From Hydractinia symbiolongicarpus (taxonomy: Eukaryota; Cnidaria; Hydrozoa; Anthoathecata; Hydractiniidae), in the NCBI RefSeq assembly GCF_029227915.1, contig NC_079877.1, positions 5,892,001 to 5,956,000 on the forward strand: 64,000 nucleotides of DNA. The letters run 5' to 3'. The position numbers were made by a program, and so were the translations under genes. Below are positions 51,751 to 64,000 of the stretch, in pieces. The stretch's first letter is position 1, and each line of letters opens with the position of its first letter. Under the pieces are notes generated by a model. It ran no database searches. It saw nothing but the letters and a program-made list of their open reading frames with translations, and had not been told where the DNA came from.

Positions 51751-53349
51751 GATTTTTTAAATTACTTTTTCACCACTAAAACGCATGAGACTTGTAGTTT
51801 TTAAAAATGTTTTCATTTTTGATGAGACGCTGAATAAAAGAAGTTTAATCGCCGGCAAACGAAAACCTGCGATTTCCCGTAAATCCTGGACTCGGCCCGT
51901 ATAGTCAAAAGTATACAAAGAATGTACCCAGGGAGTAAACTCATTTCCCAAACGATTTTTTAAATTATTACTTCACCACTAACGCCCATGAGACTTGTAG
52001 TTTTTAAAAATGTTTTCATTTTTGATGAGACGCTGAATAAAAGAAGTTTAATCGCCGGCAAACGAAAACCTGCGATTTCCCGTAAATCCTGGACTCGGCC
52101 CGTATAGTCAAAAGTATACAAAGAAAGTACCCAGGGAGTAAACTCATTTCCCAAACGATTTTTTAAATTATTATTTCACCACTAAAACGCATGAGACTTG
52201 TAGTTTTCAAGAATGTTTTCATTTTTGATGAGACGCTGAATAAAAGCAGTTTAATCGCCGGCAAACGAAAACCTGCGATTTCCCGTGAATCTCGGACTCG
52301 GCCCGTATAGTCAAAAGTATACAAAGAAAGTACCCAGGGAGTAAACTCATTTCCCGAACGATTTTTTAAATTATTTTTCACCACTAAAACGCATGAGACT
52401 TGTAGTTTTTAAAAATGTTTTCATTTTTGATGAGACGCTGAATAAAAGAAGTTTAATCGCCGGCAAACTAAAACCCGCGATTTCCCGTAAATCCCGGGCT
52501 TGGCCCTTATAGTCAAAAGTATACAAAGAAAGTACCCAGGGAGTAAACTCATTTCCCGAACGATTTTTTAAATTACTTTTTCACCACTAAAACGCATGAG
52601 ACTTGTAGTTTTTAAAAATGTTTTCATTTTTGATGAGACGCTGAATAAAAGAAGTTTAATCGCCGGCAAACGAAAACCTGCGATTTCCCGTAAATTCTGG
52701 ACTCGGCCCGTATAGTCAAAGTATACAAAGAATGTACCCAGGGAGTAAACTCATTTCCCAAACGATTTTTTAAATTATTACTTCACCACTAACGCCCATG
52801 AGACTTGTAGTTTTTAAAAATGTTTTCATTTTTGATGAGACGCTGAATAAAAGAAGTTTAATCGCCGGCAAACGAAAACCTGCGATTTCCCGTGAATCTC
52901 GGACTCGGCCCGTATAGTCAAAAGTATACAAAGAAAGTACCCAGGGAGTAAACTCATTTCCCGAACGATTTTTTAAATTATTTTTCACCACTAAAACGCA
53001 TGAGACTTGTAGTTTTCAAGAATGTTTTCATTTTTGATGAGACGCTGAATAAAAGCAGTTTAATCGCCGGCAAACGAAAACCTGCGATTTCCCGTAAATC
53101 CCGGACTCGGCCCGTATAGTCAAAAGTATACAAAGAAAGTACCCAGGGAGTAAACTCATTTCCAGAACGATTTTTTAAATTATTTTTTCACCACTAAAAC
53201 GCATAAGACTTGTAGTTTTTAAAAATGTTTTCATTTTTGATGAGACGCTGAATAAAAGAAGTTTAATCGCCGGCAAACTAAAACCCGCGATTTCCCGTAA
53301 ATCCCGGGCTTGGCCCTTATAGTCAAAAGTATACAAAGAAAGTACCCAG

Positions 53350-56300
53350 GGAGTAAACTCATTTCCCGAACGATTTTTTAAATTATTTTTCACCACTAAA
53401 ACGCATGAGACTTGTAGTTTTTAAAAATGTTTTCATTTTTGATGAGACGCTGAATAAAAGAAGTTTAATCGCCGGCAAACGAAAACCTGCGATTTCCCGT
53501 AAATCCTGGACTTGGCTCGTATAGTCAAAAGTATACAAAGAAAGTACCCAGGGAGTAAACTCATTTCCCAAACGATTTTTTAAATTATTATTTCACCACT
53601 AAAACGCATGAGACTTGTAGTTTTCAAGAATGTTTTCATTTTTGATGAGACGCTGAATAAAAGCAGTTTAATCGCCGGCAAACGAAAACCTGCGATTTCC
53701 CGTAAATCCCGGACTCGGCCCGTATAGTTAAAAGTATACAAAGAAAGTACCCAGGGAGTAAACTCATTTCCAGAACGATTTTTTAAATTATTTTTTCACC
53801 ACTAAAACGCATAAGACTTGTAGTTTTTAAAAATGTTTTCATTTTTGATGAGACGCTGAATAAAAGAAGTTTAATCGCCGGCAAACTAAAACCCGCGTCT
53901 TCCCGTAAATCCCGGGCTTGGCCCTTATAGTCAAAAGTATACAAAGAAAGTACCCAGGGAGTAAACTCATTTCCCGAACGATTTTTTAAATTACTTTTTC
54001 ACCACTAAAACGCATGAGACTTGTAGTTTTTAAAAATGTTTTCATTTTTGATGAGACGCTGAATAAAAGAAGTTTAATCGCCGGCAAACGAAAACCTGCG
54101 ATTTCCCGTAAATCCTGGACTCGGCCCGTATAGTCAAAAGTATACAAAGAATGTACCCAGGGAGTAAACTCATTTCCCAAACGATTTTTTAAATTATTAC
54201 TTCAACACTAACGCCCATGAGACTTGTAGTTCTTAAAAATGTTTTCATTTTTGATGAGACGCTGAATAAAAGAAGTTTAATCGCCGGCAAACGAAAACCT
54301 GCGATTTCCCGTAAATCCTGGACTCGGCCCGTATAGTCAAAAGTATACAAAGAAAGTACCCAGGGAGTAAACTCATTTCCCAAACGATTTTTTAAATTAT
54401 TATTTCACCACTAAAACGCATGAGACTTGTAGTTTTCAAGAATGTTTTCATTTTTGATGAGACGCTGAATAAAAGCAGTTTAATCGCCGGCAAACGAAAA
54501 CCTGCGATTTCCCGTGAATCTCGGACTCGGCCCGTATAGTCAAAAGTATACAAAGAAAGTACCCAGGGGGTAAACTCATTTCCCGAACGATTTTTTAAAT
54601 TATTTTTCACCACTAAAACGCATGAGACTTGTAGTTTTTAAAAATGTTTTCATTTTTGATGAGACGCTGAATAAAAGAAGTTTAATCGCCGGCAAACGAA
54701 AACCTGCGATTTCCCGTAAATCCTGGACTCGGCCCGTATAGTCAAAATTATACAAAGAAAGTACCCAGGGAGTAAACTCATTTCCCAAACGATTTTTTAA
54801 TTTATTATTTCACCACTAAAACGCATGAGACTTGTAGTTTTCAAGAATGTTTTCATTTTTGATGAGACGCTGAATAAAAGCAGTTTAATCGCCGGCAAAC
54901 GAAAACCTGCGATTTCCCGTAAATCCCGGACTCGGCCCGTATAGTCAAAAGTATACAAAGAAAGTACCCAGGGAGTAAACTCATTTCCAGAACGATTTTT
55001 TAAATTATTTTTTCACCACTAAAACGCATAAGACTTGTAGTTTTTAAAAATGTTTTCATTTTTGATGAGACGCTGAATAAAAGAAGTTTAATCGCCGGCA
55101 AACTAAAACCCGCGATTTCCCGTAAATCCCGGGCTTGGCCCTTATAGTCAAAAGTATACAAAGAAAGTACGCAGGGAGTAAACTCATTTCCCGAACGATT
55201 TTTTAAATTACTTTTTCACCACTAAAATGCATGAGACTTGTAGTTTTTAAAAATGTTTTCATTTTTGATGAGACGCTGAATAAAAGAAATTTAATCGCCG
55301 GCAAACGAAAACCTGCGATTTCCCGTAAATCCTAGACTCGGCCCGTATAGTCAAAAGTATACAAAGAATGTACCCAGGGAGTAAACTCATTTCCCAAACG
55401 ATTTTTTAAATTATTACTTCACCACTAATGCCCATGAGACTTGTAGTTTTTAAAAATGTTTTCATTTTTGATGAGACGCTGAATAAAAGAAGTTTAATCG
55501 CCGGCAAACGAAAACCCGCGATTTCCCGTAAATCCCGGACTCGGCCCGTATAGTTAAAAGTATACAAGGAAAGTACCCAGTGAGTAAACTCATTTCCCGA
55601 ACAAATTTTTAAATTATTTTTTCACCACTAAAACGTATGAGACTTGTAGTTTTCAAAAATGTTTTCTTTTTTGATGAAACGCTGAATAAAAGAAGTTTAA
55701 TCGCCGGCAAACGAAAACCTGCGATTTCCCGTAAATCCCGGACTCGGCCCGTATAGTCAAAAGTATACAAAGAAAGTACCCAGGGTGTAAACTCATTTCC
55801 CGAACAATTTTTTAAATTATTTTTTCACCACTAAAACGTATGAGACTTGTAGTTTTCAAAAATGTTTTCATTTTTGATGAGACGCTGAATAAAAGAAGTT
55901 TAATCGCCGGCAAACGAAAACCTGCGATTTCCCGTAAATCCCGTACTCGGCCCGTATAGTCAAAAGTATACAAAGAAAGTACCCAGGGAGTAAACTCATT
56001 TCCCGAACGATTTTTTAAATTATTTTTCACCACTAAAACGCATGAGACTTGTAGTTTTTAAAAATGTTTTCATTTTTGATGAGACGCTGAATAAAAGAAG
56101 TTTAATCGCCGGCAAACGAAAACCTGCGATTTCCCGTAAATCCTGGACTCGGCCCGTATAGTCAAAAGTATACAAAGAAAGTACCCAGGGAGTAAACTCA
56201 TTTCCCAAACGATTTTTTAAATTATTATTTCACCACTAAAACGCATGAGACTTGTAGTTTTCAAAAATGTTTTCATTTTTGATGAGACGCTGAATAAAAG

Positions 56301-58590
56301 CAGTTTAATCGCCGGCAAACGAAAACCTGCGATTTCCCGTAAATCCCGGACTCGGCCCGTATAGTTAAAAGTATACAAAGAAAGTACCCAGGGAGTAAAC
56401 TCATTTCCAGAACGATTTTTTAAATTATTTTTTCACCACTAAAACGCATAAGACTTGTAGTTTTTAAAAATGTTTTCATTTTTGATGAGACGCTGAATAA
56501 AAGAAGTTTAATCGCCGGCAAACTAAAACCCGCGTCTTCCCGTAAATCCCGGGCTTGGCCCTTATAGTCAAAAGTATACAAAGAAAGTACCCAGGGAGTA
56601 AACTCATTTCCCGAACGATTTTTTAAATTACTTTTTCACCACTAAAACGCATGAGACTTGTAGTTTTTAAAAATGTTTTCATTTTTGATGAGACGCTGAA
56701 TAAAAGAAGTTTAATCGCCGGCAAACGAAAACCTGCGATTTCCCGTAAATCCTGGACTCGGCCCGTATAGTCAAAAGTATACAAAGAATGTACCCAGGGA
56801 GTAAACTCATTTCCCAAACGATTTTTTAAATTATTACTTCAACACTAACGCCCATGAGACTTGTAGTTTTTAAAAATGTTTTCATTTTTGATGAGACGCT
56901 GAATAAAAGAAGTTTAATCGCCGGCAAACGAAAACCTGCGATTTCCCGTAAATCCTGGACTCGGCCCGTATAGTCAAAAGTATACAAAGAAAGTACCCAG
57001 GGAGTAAACTCATTTCCCAAACGATTTTTTAAATTATTATTTCACCACTAAAACGCATGAGACTTGTAGTTTTCAAGAATGTTTTCATTTTTGATGAGAC
57101 GCTGAATAAAAGCAGTTTAATTGCCGGCAAACGAAAACCTGCGATTTCCCGTGAATCTCGGACTCGGCCCGTATAGTCAAAAGTATACAAAGAAAGTACC
57201 CAGGGGGTAAACTCATTTCCCGAACGATTTTTTAAATTATTTTTCACCACTAAAACGCATGAGACTTGTAGTTTTTAAAAATGTTTTCATTTTTGATGAG
57301 ACGCTGAATAAAAGAAGTTTAATCGCCGGCAAACGAAAACCTGCGATTTCCCGTAAATCCTGGACTCGGCCCGTATATTCAAAATTATACAAAGAAAGTA
57401 CCCAGGGAGTAAACTCATTTCCCAAACGATTTTTTAATTTATTATTTCACCACTAAAACGCATGAGACTTGTAGTTTTCAAGAATGTTTTCATTTTTGAT
57501 GAGACGCTGAATAAAAGCAGTTTAATCGCCGGCAAACGAAAACCTGCGATTTCCCGTAAATCCCGGACTCGGCCCGTATAGTCAAAAGTATACAAAGAAA
57601 GTACCCAGGGAGTAAACTCATTTCCAGAACGATTTTTTAAATTATTTTTTCACCACTAAAACGCATAAGACTTGTAGTTTTTAAAAATGTTTTCATTTTT
57701 GATGAGACGCTGAATAAAAGAAGTTTAATCGCCGGCAAACTAAAACCCGCGATTTCCCGTAAATCCCGGGCTTGGCCCTTATAGTCAAAAGTATACAAAG
57801 AAAGTACGCAGGGAGTAAACTCATTTCCCGAACGATTTTTTAAATTACTTTTTCACCACTAAAATGCATGAGACTTGTAGTTTTTAAAAATGTTTTCATT
57901 TTTGATGAGACGCTGAATAAAAGAAATTTAATCGCCGGCAAACGAAAACCTGCGATTTCCCGTAAATCCTAGACTCGGCCCGTATAGTCAAAAGTATACA
58001 AAGAATGTACCCAGGGAGTAAACTCATTTCCCAAACGATTTTTTAAATTATTACTTCACCACTAATGCCCATGAGACTTGTAGTTTTTAAAAATGTTTTC
58101 ATTTTTGATGAGACGCTGAATAAAAGAAGTTTAATCGCCGGCAAACGAAAACCCGCGATTTCCCGTAAATCCCGGACTCGGCCCGTATAGTTAAAAGTAT
58201 ACAAGGAAAGTACCCAGTGAGTAAACTCATTTTCCGAACAAATTTTTAAATTATTTTTTCACCACTAAAACGTATGAGACTTGTAGTTTTCAAAAATGTT
58301 TTCTTTTTTGATGAAACGCTGAATAAAAGAAGTTTAATCGCCGGCAAACGAAAACCTGCGATTTCCCGTAAATCCCGGACTCGGCCCGTATAGTCAAAAG
58401 TATACAAAGAAAGTACCCAGGGTGTAAACTCATTTCCCGAACAATTTTTTAAATTATTTTTTCACCACTAAAACGTATGAGACTTGTAGTTTTCAAAAAT
58501 GTTTTCATTTTTGATGAGACGCTGAATAAAAGAAGTTTAATCGCCGGCAAACGAAAACCTGCGATTTCCCGTAAATCCCGTACTCGGCCC
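53350..58590 (+). repeat. 13-mer higher-order repeat, period 2,637 bp, two copies
   Basis: Private variants recur 2,637 bp apart: CGCGTCTTCCCG (about 53,896 and 56,533), CAAAATTATACAAAG (about 54,745 and 57,382), GTACGCAGGG (55,169 and 57,806), GAAATTTAATCG (about 55,288 and 57,925), TTCTTTTTTGATGAAACGC (about 55,670 and 58,307) and CCGTACTCGG (55,941 and 58,578). The match ends near 58,590 (AGTCTAAAG). A shorter version of the same succession continues at 59.6-60.4 kb, and an earlier 11-mer relation (2,229 bp) links 51.8 and 54.0 kb. Confidence 0.92.
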
Positions 58591-60628
58591 GTATAGTCTA
58601 AAGTATACAAGGAAAGTACCCAGGGAGTAAACTCATTTCCCAAACGATTTTTTAAATTTTTATTTCACCACTAAAGCCCATGAGACTTGTAGTTTTTAAA
58701 AATGTTTTTATTTTTGATGAGACGCTGAATAAAAGAAGTTTAATCGCCGGCAAACGAAAACCCGCAATTTTCCGTAAATCCCGGTCTCGGCCCGTATAGT
58801 CAAAAGTATACAAGGAAAGCACCCAGTGAGTAAACTCATTTCCCTAACGAATTTTTAAATTATTTTTTCACCACTAAAACGCATGAGACTTGTAGTTTTC
58901 AAAAATGTTTTCATTTTTGATCAGACGCTGAATATAAGAAGTTTAATCGCCGGCAAACGAAAACCTGCGATTTCCCGTAAATCCCGGACTCGGCCCGTAT
59001 AGTCAAAAGTATACAAAGAGAGTACCCAGTGTGTAAACTCATTTCCCGAACGATTTTTTAAATTATTTTTTCACCACTAAAACGCATGAGACTTGTAGTT
59101 TTTAAGAATGTTTTCATTTTTGATGAGACGCTGAATAAAAGCAGTTTAATCGCCGGCAAACGAAAACCTGCGATTTCCCGTAAATCTCGGACTCGGCCCG
59201 TATAGTCAAAAGTATACAAAGAAAGTACCCAGGGAGAAAACTTATTTCCCGAACGATTTTTTAAATTATTTTTCACCACTAAAACGCATGAGACTTGTAG
59301 TTTTTAAAAATGTTTTCATTTTTGATGAGACGCAGAATAAAAGAAGTTTAAACGCCGGCAAAGGAAAACCTGCGATTTCCCGTAAATCCTGGACTCCGCC
59401 CGTATAGTCAAAAGTATACAAAGAAAGTACCCAGGGAGTAAACTCATTTCCCAAACGATTTTTTAAATTATTATTTCACCACTAAAACGCATGAGACTTG
59501 TAGTTTTCAAGAATGTTTTCATTTTTGATGAGACGCTGAATAAAAGCAGTTTAATCGCCGGCAAACGAAAACCTGCGATTTCCCGTAAATGCCGGACTTG
59601 GCCCGTATAGTCAAAAGTATACAAAGAAAGTACCCAGGGAGTAAACTCATTTCCAGAACGATTTTTTAAATTATTTTTTCAACACTAAAACGCATAAGAC
59701 TTGTAGTTTTTAAAAATGTTTTCATTTTTGATGAGACGCTGAATAAAAGAAGTTTAATTGCCGGCAAACTAAAACCCGCGATTTCCCGTAAATCCCGGGC
59801 TTGGCCCTTATAGTCAAAAGTATACAAAGAAAGTACCCAGGGAGTAAACTCATTTCCCGAACGATTTTTTAAATTACTTTTTCACCACTAAAACGCATGA
59901 GACTTGTAGTTTTTAAAAATGTTTTCATTTTTAATGAGACGCTGAATAAAAGAAGTTTAATCGCCGGCAAACGAAAACCTGCGATTTCCCGTAAATCCTA
60001 GACTCGGCCCGTATAGTCAAAAGTATACAAAGAATGCACCCAGGGAGTAAACTCATTTCCCAAACGATTTTTTAAATTATTACTTCACCACTAATGCCCA
60101 TGAGACTTGTAGTTTTTAAAAATGTTTTCATTTTTGATGAGACGCTGAATAAAAGAAGTTTAATCGCCGGCAAACGAAAACCCGCGATTTCCCGTAAATC
60201 CCGGACTCGGCCCGTATAGTTAAAAGTATACAAGGAAAGTACCCAGTGAGTAAACTCATTTCCCGAACAAATTTTTAAATTATTTTTTCACCACTAAAAC
60301 GTATGAGACTTGTAGTTTTCAAAAATGTTTTCTTTTTTGATGAGACGCTGAATAAAAGAAGTTTAATCGCCGGCAAACGAAAACCTGCGATTTCCCGTAA
60401 ATCCCGGACTCGGCCCGTATAGTCTAAAGTATATAAGGAAAGTACCCAGGGAGTAAACTCATTTCCCAAACGATTTTTTAAATTTTTATTTCACCACTAC
60501 AGCCCATGAGACTTGTAGTTTTTAAAAATGTTTTCATTTTTGATGAGACGCTGAATAAAAGAAGTTTAATCGCCGGCAAACGAAAACTCGCAATTTTCCG
60601 TAAATCCCGGTCTCGGCCCGTATAGTCA

Positions 60629-61050
60629 AAAGTATACAAGGAAAGCACCCAGTGAGTAAACTCATTTCCCTAACGAATTTTTAAATTATTTTTTCACCAC
60701 TAAAACGCATGAGACTTGTAGTTTTCAAAAATGTTTTCATTTTTGATCAGACGCTGAATATAAGAAGTTTAATCGCCAGCAAACGAAAACCTGCGATTTC
60801 CCGTAAATCCCGGACTCGGCCCGTATAGTCAAAAGTATACAAGGAAAGCACCCAGTGAGTAAACTCATTTCCCTAACGAATTTTTAAATTATTTTTTCAC
60901 CACTAAAACGCATGAGACTTGTAGTTTTCAAAAATGTTTTCATTTTTGATCAGACGCTGAATATAAGAAGTTTAATCGCCAGCAAACGAAAACCTGCGAT
61001 TTCCCGTAAATCCCGGACTCGGCCCGTATAGTCAAAAGTATACAAAGAGA
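60629..61050 (+). repeat. Single-monomer tandem duplication
   Basis: Two adjacent units carry the same rare set (GATCAGACGC, GAATATAAGAAG, CGCCAGCAAACG) at about 60,748 and 60,951, exactly 203 bp apart. GGAAAGCACCCAGTGAG precedes each. This is a one-unit step of array growth caught in place. Confidence 0.88.
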
Positions 61051-62331
61051 GTACCCAGGGTGTAAACTCATTTCCCAAACGATTTTTTAAATTATTTTTT
61101 CACCACTAAAACGCATGAGACTTGTAGTTTTCAAAAATGTTTTCATTTTTGATGAGACGCTGAATAAAAGAAGTTTAATCTCCTGCAAACGAAAACCTGC
61201 GATTTCCCGTAAATCCCGGACTCGGCCCGTATAGTCAAAAGTATACAAAGAAAGTACCCAGGGAGTAAACTCATTTCCCAAACGATTTTTTAAATTATTT
61301 TTTCACCACTAAAACGCATGAGACTTGTAGTTTTCAAAAATGTTTTCATTTTTGATCAGACGCTGAATATAAGAAGTTTAATCGCCGGCAAACGAAAACC
61401 TGCGATTTCCCGTAAATCCCGGGCTTGGCCCGTATAGTCGAATGTATACAAAGAAAGTACCCTGTGAGTAAACTCATTTCCAGAACGATTTTTTAAATTA
61501 TTTTTTCACCACTAAAACGCATAAGACTTGTAGTTTTTAAAAATGTTTTCATTTTTGATGAGACGCTGAATAAAAGAAGTTTAATCGCCGGCAAACGAAA
61601 ACCCGCCATTTCCCGTAAATCCCGGCTTGGCCCGTATAGTCAAAAGTATACAAAGAAAGTACCCAGGGAGTAAACTCATTTCCCGAACGATTTTTTAAAT
61701 TACTTTTTCACCACTAAAACGCATGAGACTTGTAGTTTTTAAAAATGTTTTCATTTTTGATGAGACGCTGAATAAAAGAAGTTTATTCGCCGGCAAACGA
61801 AAACCTGCGATTTCCCGTAAATCCTGGAATCGGCCCGTATAGTCAAAAGTATACAAAGAAAGTACCCAGGGAGTAAACTTATTTTCCAAACGATTTTTTA
61901 AATTATTATTTCACCACTAAAACGCATGAGACTTGTAGTTTTCAAGAATGTTTTCATTTTTGATGAGACGCTGAATAAAAGCAGTTTAATCGCCGGCAAA
62001 CAAAAACCCGCGATTTCCGGTAAATCCCGGGCTTGGCCCGTATAGTCAAAAGTATACAAAGAAAGTACCCAGGGAGTAAACTCATTTCCCAAACGATTTT
62101 TTAAATTATTATTTCACCACTAAAGCCCATGAGACTTGTAGTTTTTAAAAATGTTTTCATTTTTGATCAGACGCTGAATAAAAGAAGTTTAATCGCCGGC
62201 AAACGAAAACCTGCGATTTTCCGTAAATCCCGGAGTCGGCCCGTATAGTCAAAAGTATACAAAGAAAGTACCCAGGGAGTAAATTCATTTCCCGAACGAT
62301 TTTTTAAATTACTTTTTCACCACTAAAACGC

Positions 62332-63139
62332 ATGAGACTTGTAGTTTTCAAAAATGTTTTCATTTTTGATGAGACGCTTAATGAAAGAGGTTTAATCGCC
62401 GGAAAACGAAAACCCGCGATTTCCCGTAAATCCCGGGCTTGGCCCGTATAGTCGAATGTATACAAAGAAAGTACCCTGTGAGTAAACTCATTTCCAGAAC
62501 GATTTTTTAAATTATTTTTTCACCACTAAAACGCATAAGACTTGTAGTTTTTAAAAATGTTTTCATTTTTGATGAGACGCTGAATAAAAGAAGTTTAATC
62601 GCCGGCAAACGAAAACCCGCGATTTCCCGTAAATCCCGGTTGGCCCGTATAGTCAAAAGTATACAAAGAAAGTACCCAGGGAGTAAACTCATTTCCCGAA
62701 CGATTTTTTAAATTATTTTTTCACCACTAAAACGCATGAGACTTGTAGTTTTCAAAAATGTTTTCATTTTTGATGAGACGCTTAATGAAAGAGGTTAAAT
62801 TGCCGGAAAACGAAAACCCGCGATTTCCCGTAAATCCCGGGCTTGGCCTGTATAGTCGAATGTATACAAAGAAAGTACCCTGTGAGTAAACTCATTTCCA
62901 GAACGATTTTTTAAATTATTTTTTCACCACTAAAACGCATAAGACTTGTAGTTTTTAAAAATGTTTTCATTTTTGATGAGACGCTGAATAAAAGAAGTTT
63001 AATCGGCGGCAAACGAAAACCCGCGATTTCCCGTAAATCCCGGCTTGGCCCGTATAGTCAAAAGTATACAAAGAAAGTACCCAGGGAGTAAACTCATTTC
63101 CCAAACGATTTTTTAAATTATTTTTTCACCACTAAAACG
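62332..63139 (+). repeat. Dimeric higher-order repeat, two copies of 404 bp
   Basis: Monomer pairs starting at 62,332 and 62,736 share CGCTTAATGAAAGAGGT, CCGGAAAACG and CCTGTGAG in the first unit. The second unit has CGCATAAG and a shortened CCCGGCTTGG or CCCGGTTGG. It is the same alternation seen around 16.7-17.1 and 21.4-22.3 kb. Confidence 0.82.
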
Positions 63140-64000
63140 CATGAGACTTGTATTTTTTAAAAATGTTTTCATTTTTGATGAGACGCTGAATAAAAGAAGT
63201 TTAATCGCCGGCAAACGAAAACCTGCGATTTCCCGTAAATCCTGGACTCGGCCCGTATAGTCAAAAGTATACAAAGAAAGTACCCAGGGAGTAAACTTAT
63301 TTTCCAAACGATTTTTTAAATTATTATTTCACCACTAAAACGCATGAGACTTGTAGTTTTCAAGAATGTTTTCATTTTTGATGAGACGCTGAATAAAAGC
63401 AGTTTAATCGCCGGCAAACGAAAACCCGCGATTTCCGGTAAATCCCAGGCTTGGCCCGTATAGTCAAAAGTATACAAAGAAAGTACCCAGGGAGTAAATT
63501 CATCTCCCGAACGATTTTTTAAATTACTTTTTCACCACTAAAACGCATGAGACTTGTAGTTTTTAAAAATGTTTTCATTTTTGATGAGACGCTGAATAAA
63601 TGAAGTTTAATCGCCGGCAAACGAAAACCTGCGATTTCCCGTAAATCCTGGACTCGGCCCGTATAGTCAAAAGTATACAAAGAAAGTACCCAGGGAGTAA
63701 ACTCATTTCCCAAACGATTTTTTAAATTATTATTTCACAAGTAAAGCCCATGAGTCTTGTACTTTTTAAAAATGTTTTCATTTTTGATGAGACGCTGAAT
63801 AAAAGAAGTTTAATCGCCGGCAAACGAAAACCCGCCATTTCCCGTAAACCCCGGACTCGGCCCGCATAGTCAAAAGTATACAAAGAAAGTACCCAGGGTG
63901 TAAACTCATCTCCCGAACGATTTTTTAAATTACTTTTTCACCACTAAAACGCATGAGACTTGTAGTTTTTAAAAATGTTTTCATTTTTGATGAGACGCTG

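Larger units (their letters stand above)
39070..64000 (+). repeat. 203-bp satellite array, right part
   Basis: The same satellite resumes immediately after the transposon, in the same orientation and in register: the interrupted monomer continues at TCGCCGGCAAACG. About 123 monomer equivalents run to the window end, which cuts a monomer. Compared with the left part, I no longer see the CATATTTGATGGG subclass. Instead I see private variants such as CCCGAGGTGTAAAC (about 39.1-50.3 kb), GGCCCTTATAG (about 51.7-59.8 kb) and GATCAGACGC (shared with 28-37 kb). No coding or RNA gene was found. The unit runs straight into base 64,000, so the right edge lies outside. Confidence 0.97.

Noticed and set aside
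39590-63713. Ladder of 62-73 codon minus-strand frames, one per monomer in many units
   Set aside because: Most begin with TTG (or GTG) rather than ATG, end in the A/T tract of the same unit and are broken by ordinary monomer variants. There is no sign of coding constraint, signal peptide or domain. They are repeat translations, not a gene family.
1-64000. CRISPR array
   Set aside because: The regular spacing comes from whole 203-bp units that are similar throughout. There are no unique spacers between short repeats and no cas-like genes.
1-64000. tRNA, rRNA or other structured RNA genes
   Set aside because: I looked for tRNA-like A/B box or cloverleaf patterns and rRNA-like stretches in the monomer and the element and recognised none.

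Overview
The whole window is non-coding tandem-repeat DNA. One satellite family with a monomer of about 203 bp runs head-to-tail in a single orientation from the first base to the last, so both ends of the array lie outside the window. I estimate about 310 monomer copies, by dividing length by period rather than by a full count. The only clear foreign sequence is a 740-bp element at 38,326-39,065. I see no protein-coding gene, rRNA, tRNA, CRISPR array or bacterial-type operon. Long uniform satellite, nested higher-order repeats, a TTAA-flanked cut-and-paste transposon derivative and CpG-type decay together point to a eukaryotic heterochromatic locus (centromeric, pericentromeric or subtelomeric). 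The species cannot be named from the sequence.

Layout. From 1 to about 26 kb the array mixes ordinary monomers with a subclass that reads CATATTTGATGGG after the central dyad. This region holds several tandem multi-monomer duplications (periods 608, 1,012, 1,262 and 1,822 bp) and a dispersed duplication in which about 3.65-7.16 kb recurs 8,800 bp further on. From 27 to 35 kb a higher-order repeat is marked by a 99-bp truncated monomer that occurs five times. From about 37.6 to 41.8 kb the monomers look more irregular, and the transposon sits here. From 44 to 51 kb 5-mer and 6-mer duplications occur. From 51 to 59 kb there is a strong 13-mer (2,637 bp) tandem duplication with many private variants, followed by smaller 1-mer and 2-mer duplications to the end.

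Monomer anatomy. Each unit has an A/T-rich part holding a near-perfect dyad (arms TCAAAAATG and CATTTTTGA around TTTT) and a T6/T6 tract, and a CpG-dense part of about 75 bp (GCCGGC ... CCCGCG ... CCCGG ... CGGCCCG). A TTAA within the unit was the insertion target of the transposon. The many 60-104 codon open frames come from the repeat sequence: 203 is not a multiple of three, many frames need TTG or GTG to start, and the same peptide recurs only because the DNA does.

The transposon has 17-bp perfect terminal inverted repeats starting CCC, TTAA on both sides and no transposase frame. That matches a non-autonomous piggyBac-type element. Its ends carry unusual G8-9/C7-8 hairpins.
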